From an uncultured bacterium (GTDB taxonomy: Bacteria > Bacteroidota > Bacteroidia > Bacteroidales > Bacteroidaceae): a DNA stretch of 54,025 bases. The stretch's first letter is position 1, and each line of letters opens with the position of its first letter. The DNA lies in NCBI GenBank assembly GCA_905216095.1, contig CAJMSQ010000016.1, forward strand, positions 1 through 54,025, in the 5' to 3' direction. Under the pieces are notes generated by a model, which saw only the letters and a program-made list of their open reading frames with translations, ran no database searches and was not told the DNA's origin. This document shows, one piece after another, positions 53,790 through 54,025 of the stretch. The position numbers were made by a program, and so were the translations under genes.

Positions 53790-54025
53790 CTATATGGTAG
53801 CACTTTTCGAATATTTCTTTTTATGCCTTTTATTATAGAATATTTTTTCTATATTTTCATATACATCTTTGTTCCCATTTAATCTTATTGCTTTTCCAAT
53901 ACTTCCTTGAGCTAATTCAATTATTTTGTCACTCATTTCAATATCTGGATAATTAGCATGTATAAATTGTTTTACTTTTTCTTTTTCTATTGGTTCAAAA
54001 TGCATTCTTGTACATCTTGATTTTA
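53790..54025 (-). pseudogene. holB: DNA polymerase III delta' subunit (holB) fragment
   Basis: Read from the window end, the minus frame gives KSRCTRMHFEPIEKEKVKQF and QGSIGKAIRLNG, the sensor-1 SRC and the following clamp-loader delta' region. The gene is open at the window edge, so its N terminus is outside. It stops at 53790 inside the right inverted repeat of the toxin cassette, about 30 residues after GSIGKAIRL, where delta' normally continues for roughly 100 more. So it appears truncated by the cassette. Confidence 0.65.

Larger units (their letters stand above)
53541..53805. repeat. Type I toxin cassette bounded by inverted repeats
   Basis: AAGTGCTACC...GCGGTTAG (53541-53567) is inverted at 53782-53805 (CTAACCG...GGTAGCACTT). 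Between them are a strong Shine-Dalgarno (GAGGAGG, ~53629), a 27-aa hydrophobic ORF and a bidirectional terminator. In Firmicutes Fst/TxpA-like modules, such ends form the long-range mRNA pairing and the antisense RNA overlaps the 3' part. Confidence 0.6.

Overview
The window is almost entirely one Bacteroidales chromosome segment, in the Bacteroidaceae/Prevotellaceae/Muribaculaceae range; I cannot place the genus. The evidence is the promoter type (-7 TAnnTTTG with -33 TTG/TTTG, 19-20 bp apart), rare Shine-Dalgarno sequences, Bacteroidetes-type ribosomal proteins (L17 with an Ala/Glu tail, zinc-free S4, S14 and L36), BspA-like and Por-sorting-like surface proteins, and a Cbp1-like lipoprotein. 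The last ~960 bases (about 53,065-54,025) are different: AT-rich, with a strong AGGAGG Shine-Dalgarno, a Firmicutes-type HTH gene, a Firmicutes-type type I toxin cassette and a holB fragment. I read that tail as foreign DNA or, more likely, an assembly chimera.

Layout. 1-3,280 (minus strand): a secreted hypothetical, prmA and an rRNA m5C methyltransferase. 3,805-6,455: an AspT/YidE-type transporter and a YugP-type zinc peptidase. 6,749-8,846: a secreted surface protein put out of frame by a G7 tract, followed by a 50-residue peptide gene. Then tRNA-Arg(CCG), a tiny Cys/Lys-rich secreted protein and an AI-2E-family permease. 11,420-15,154: rsmI, two lipoproteins and a MATE exporter. 15,652-20,178: a 1,508-residue papain-fold/LamG/PKD protein. 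20,373-24,030: pheS, an MFS transporter and an MscS channel. tRNA-Lys(UUU) follows. 25,036-32,615 is a lower-GC polysaccharide island encoding all four enzymes that make UDP-2,3-diacetamido-2,3-dideoxy-glucuronic acid, plus a Wzx flippase, a GT4 glycosyltransferase and a Stealth-family phosphotransferase. 33,259-34,514 is a toxin-antitoxin-chaperone (TAC) cassette. 34,624-49,028 (minus strand) is the rplC-to-rplQ ribosomal protein/secY/rpoA operon. Then come a BspA-like protein, a zeta-type kinase with a small partner, and the foreign tail.

The most unusual signal is a dispersed element present four times (3,391-3,663; 9,813-10,084; 15,233-15,483; 24,050-24,300, the last inverted). Each copy has a 41-bp conserved promoter block with invariant spacing, then at once a Rho-independent hairpin whose stem sequence changes between copies while pairing is kept, then an array of 15-bp palindromes (CTACATG-S-CATGTAG) repeating about every 21 bp, and a 19-bp terminal block that is inverted relative to the start. 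A fifth locus (32,830-32,905) has the 21-bp array alone. I know no named family with this architecture. It predicts a ~40-nt RNA and a phased protein-binding array, or a MITE-like mobile unit.

Second in interest are the TAC cassette, whose toxin is split by a frameshift and which lies between two 20-bp direct repeats matching the 3' end of rplQ, and the G7 tract in a signal peptide, a possible phase switch or a sequencing error.
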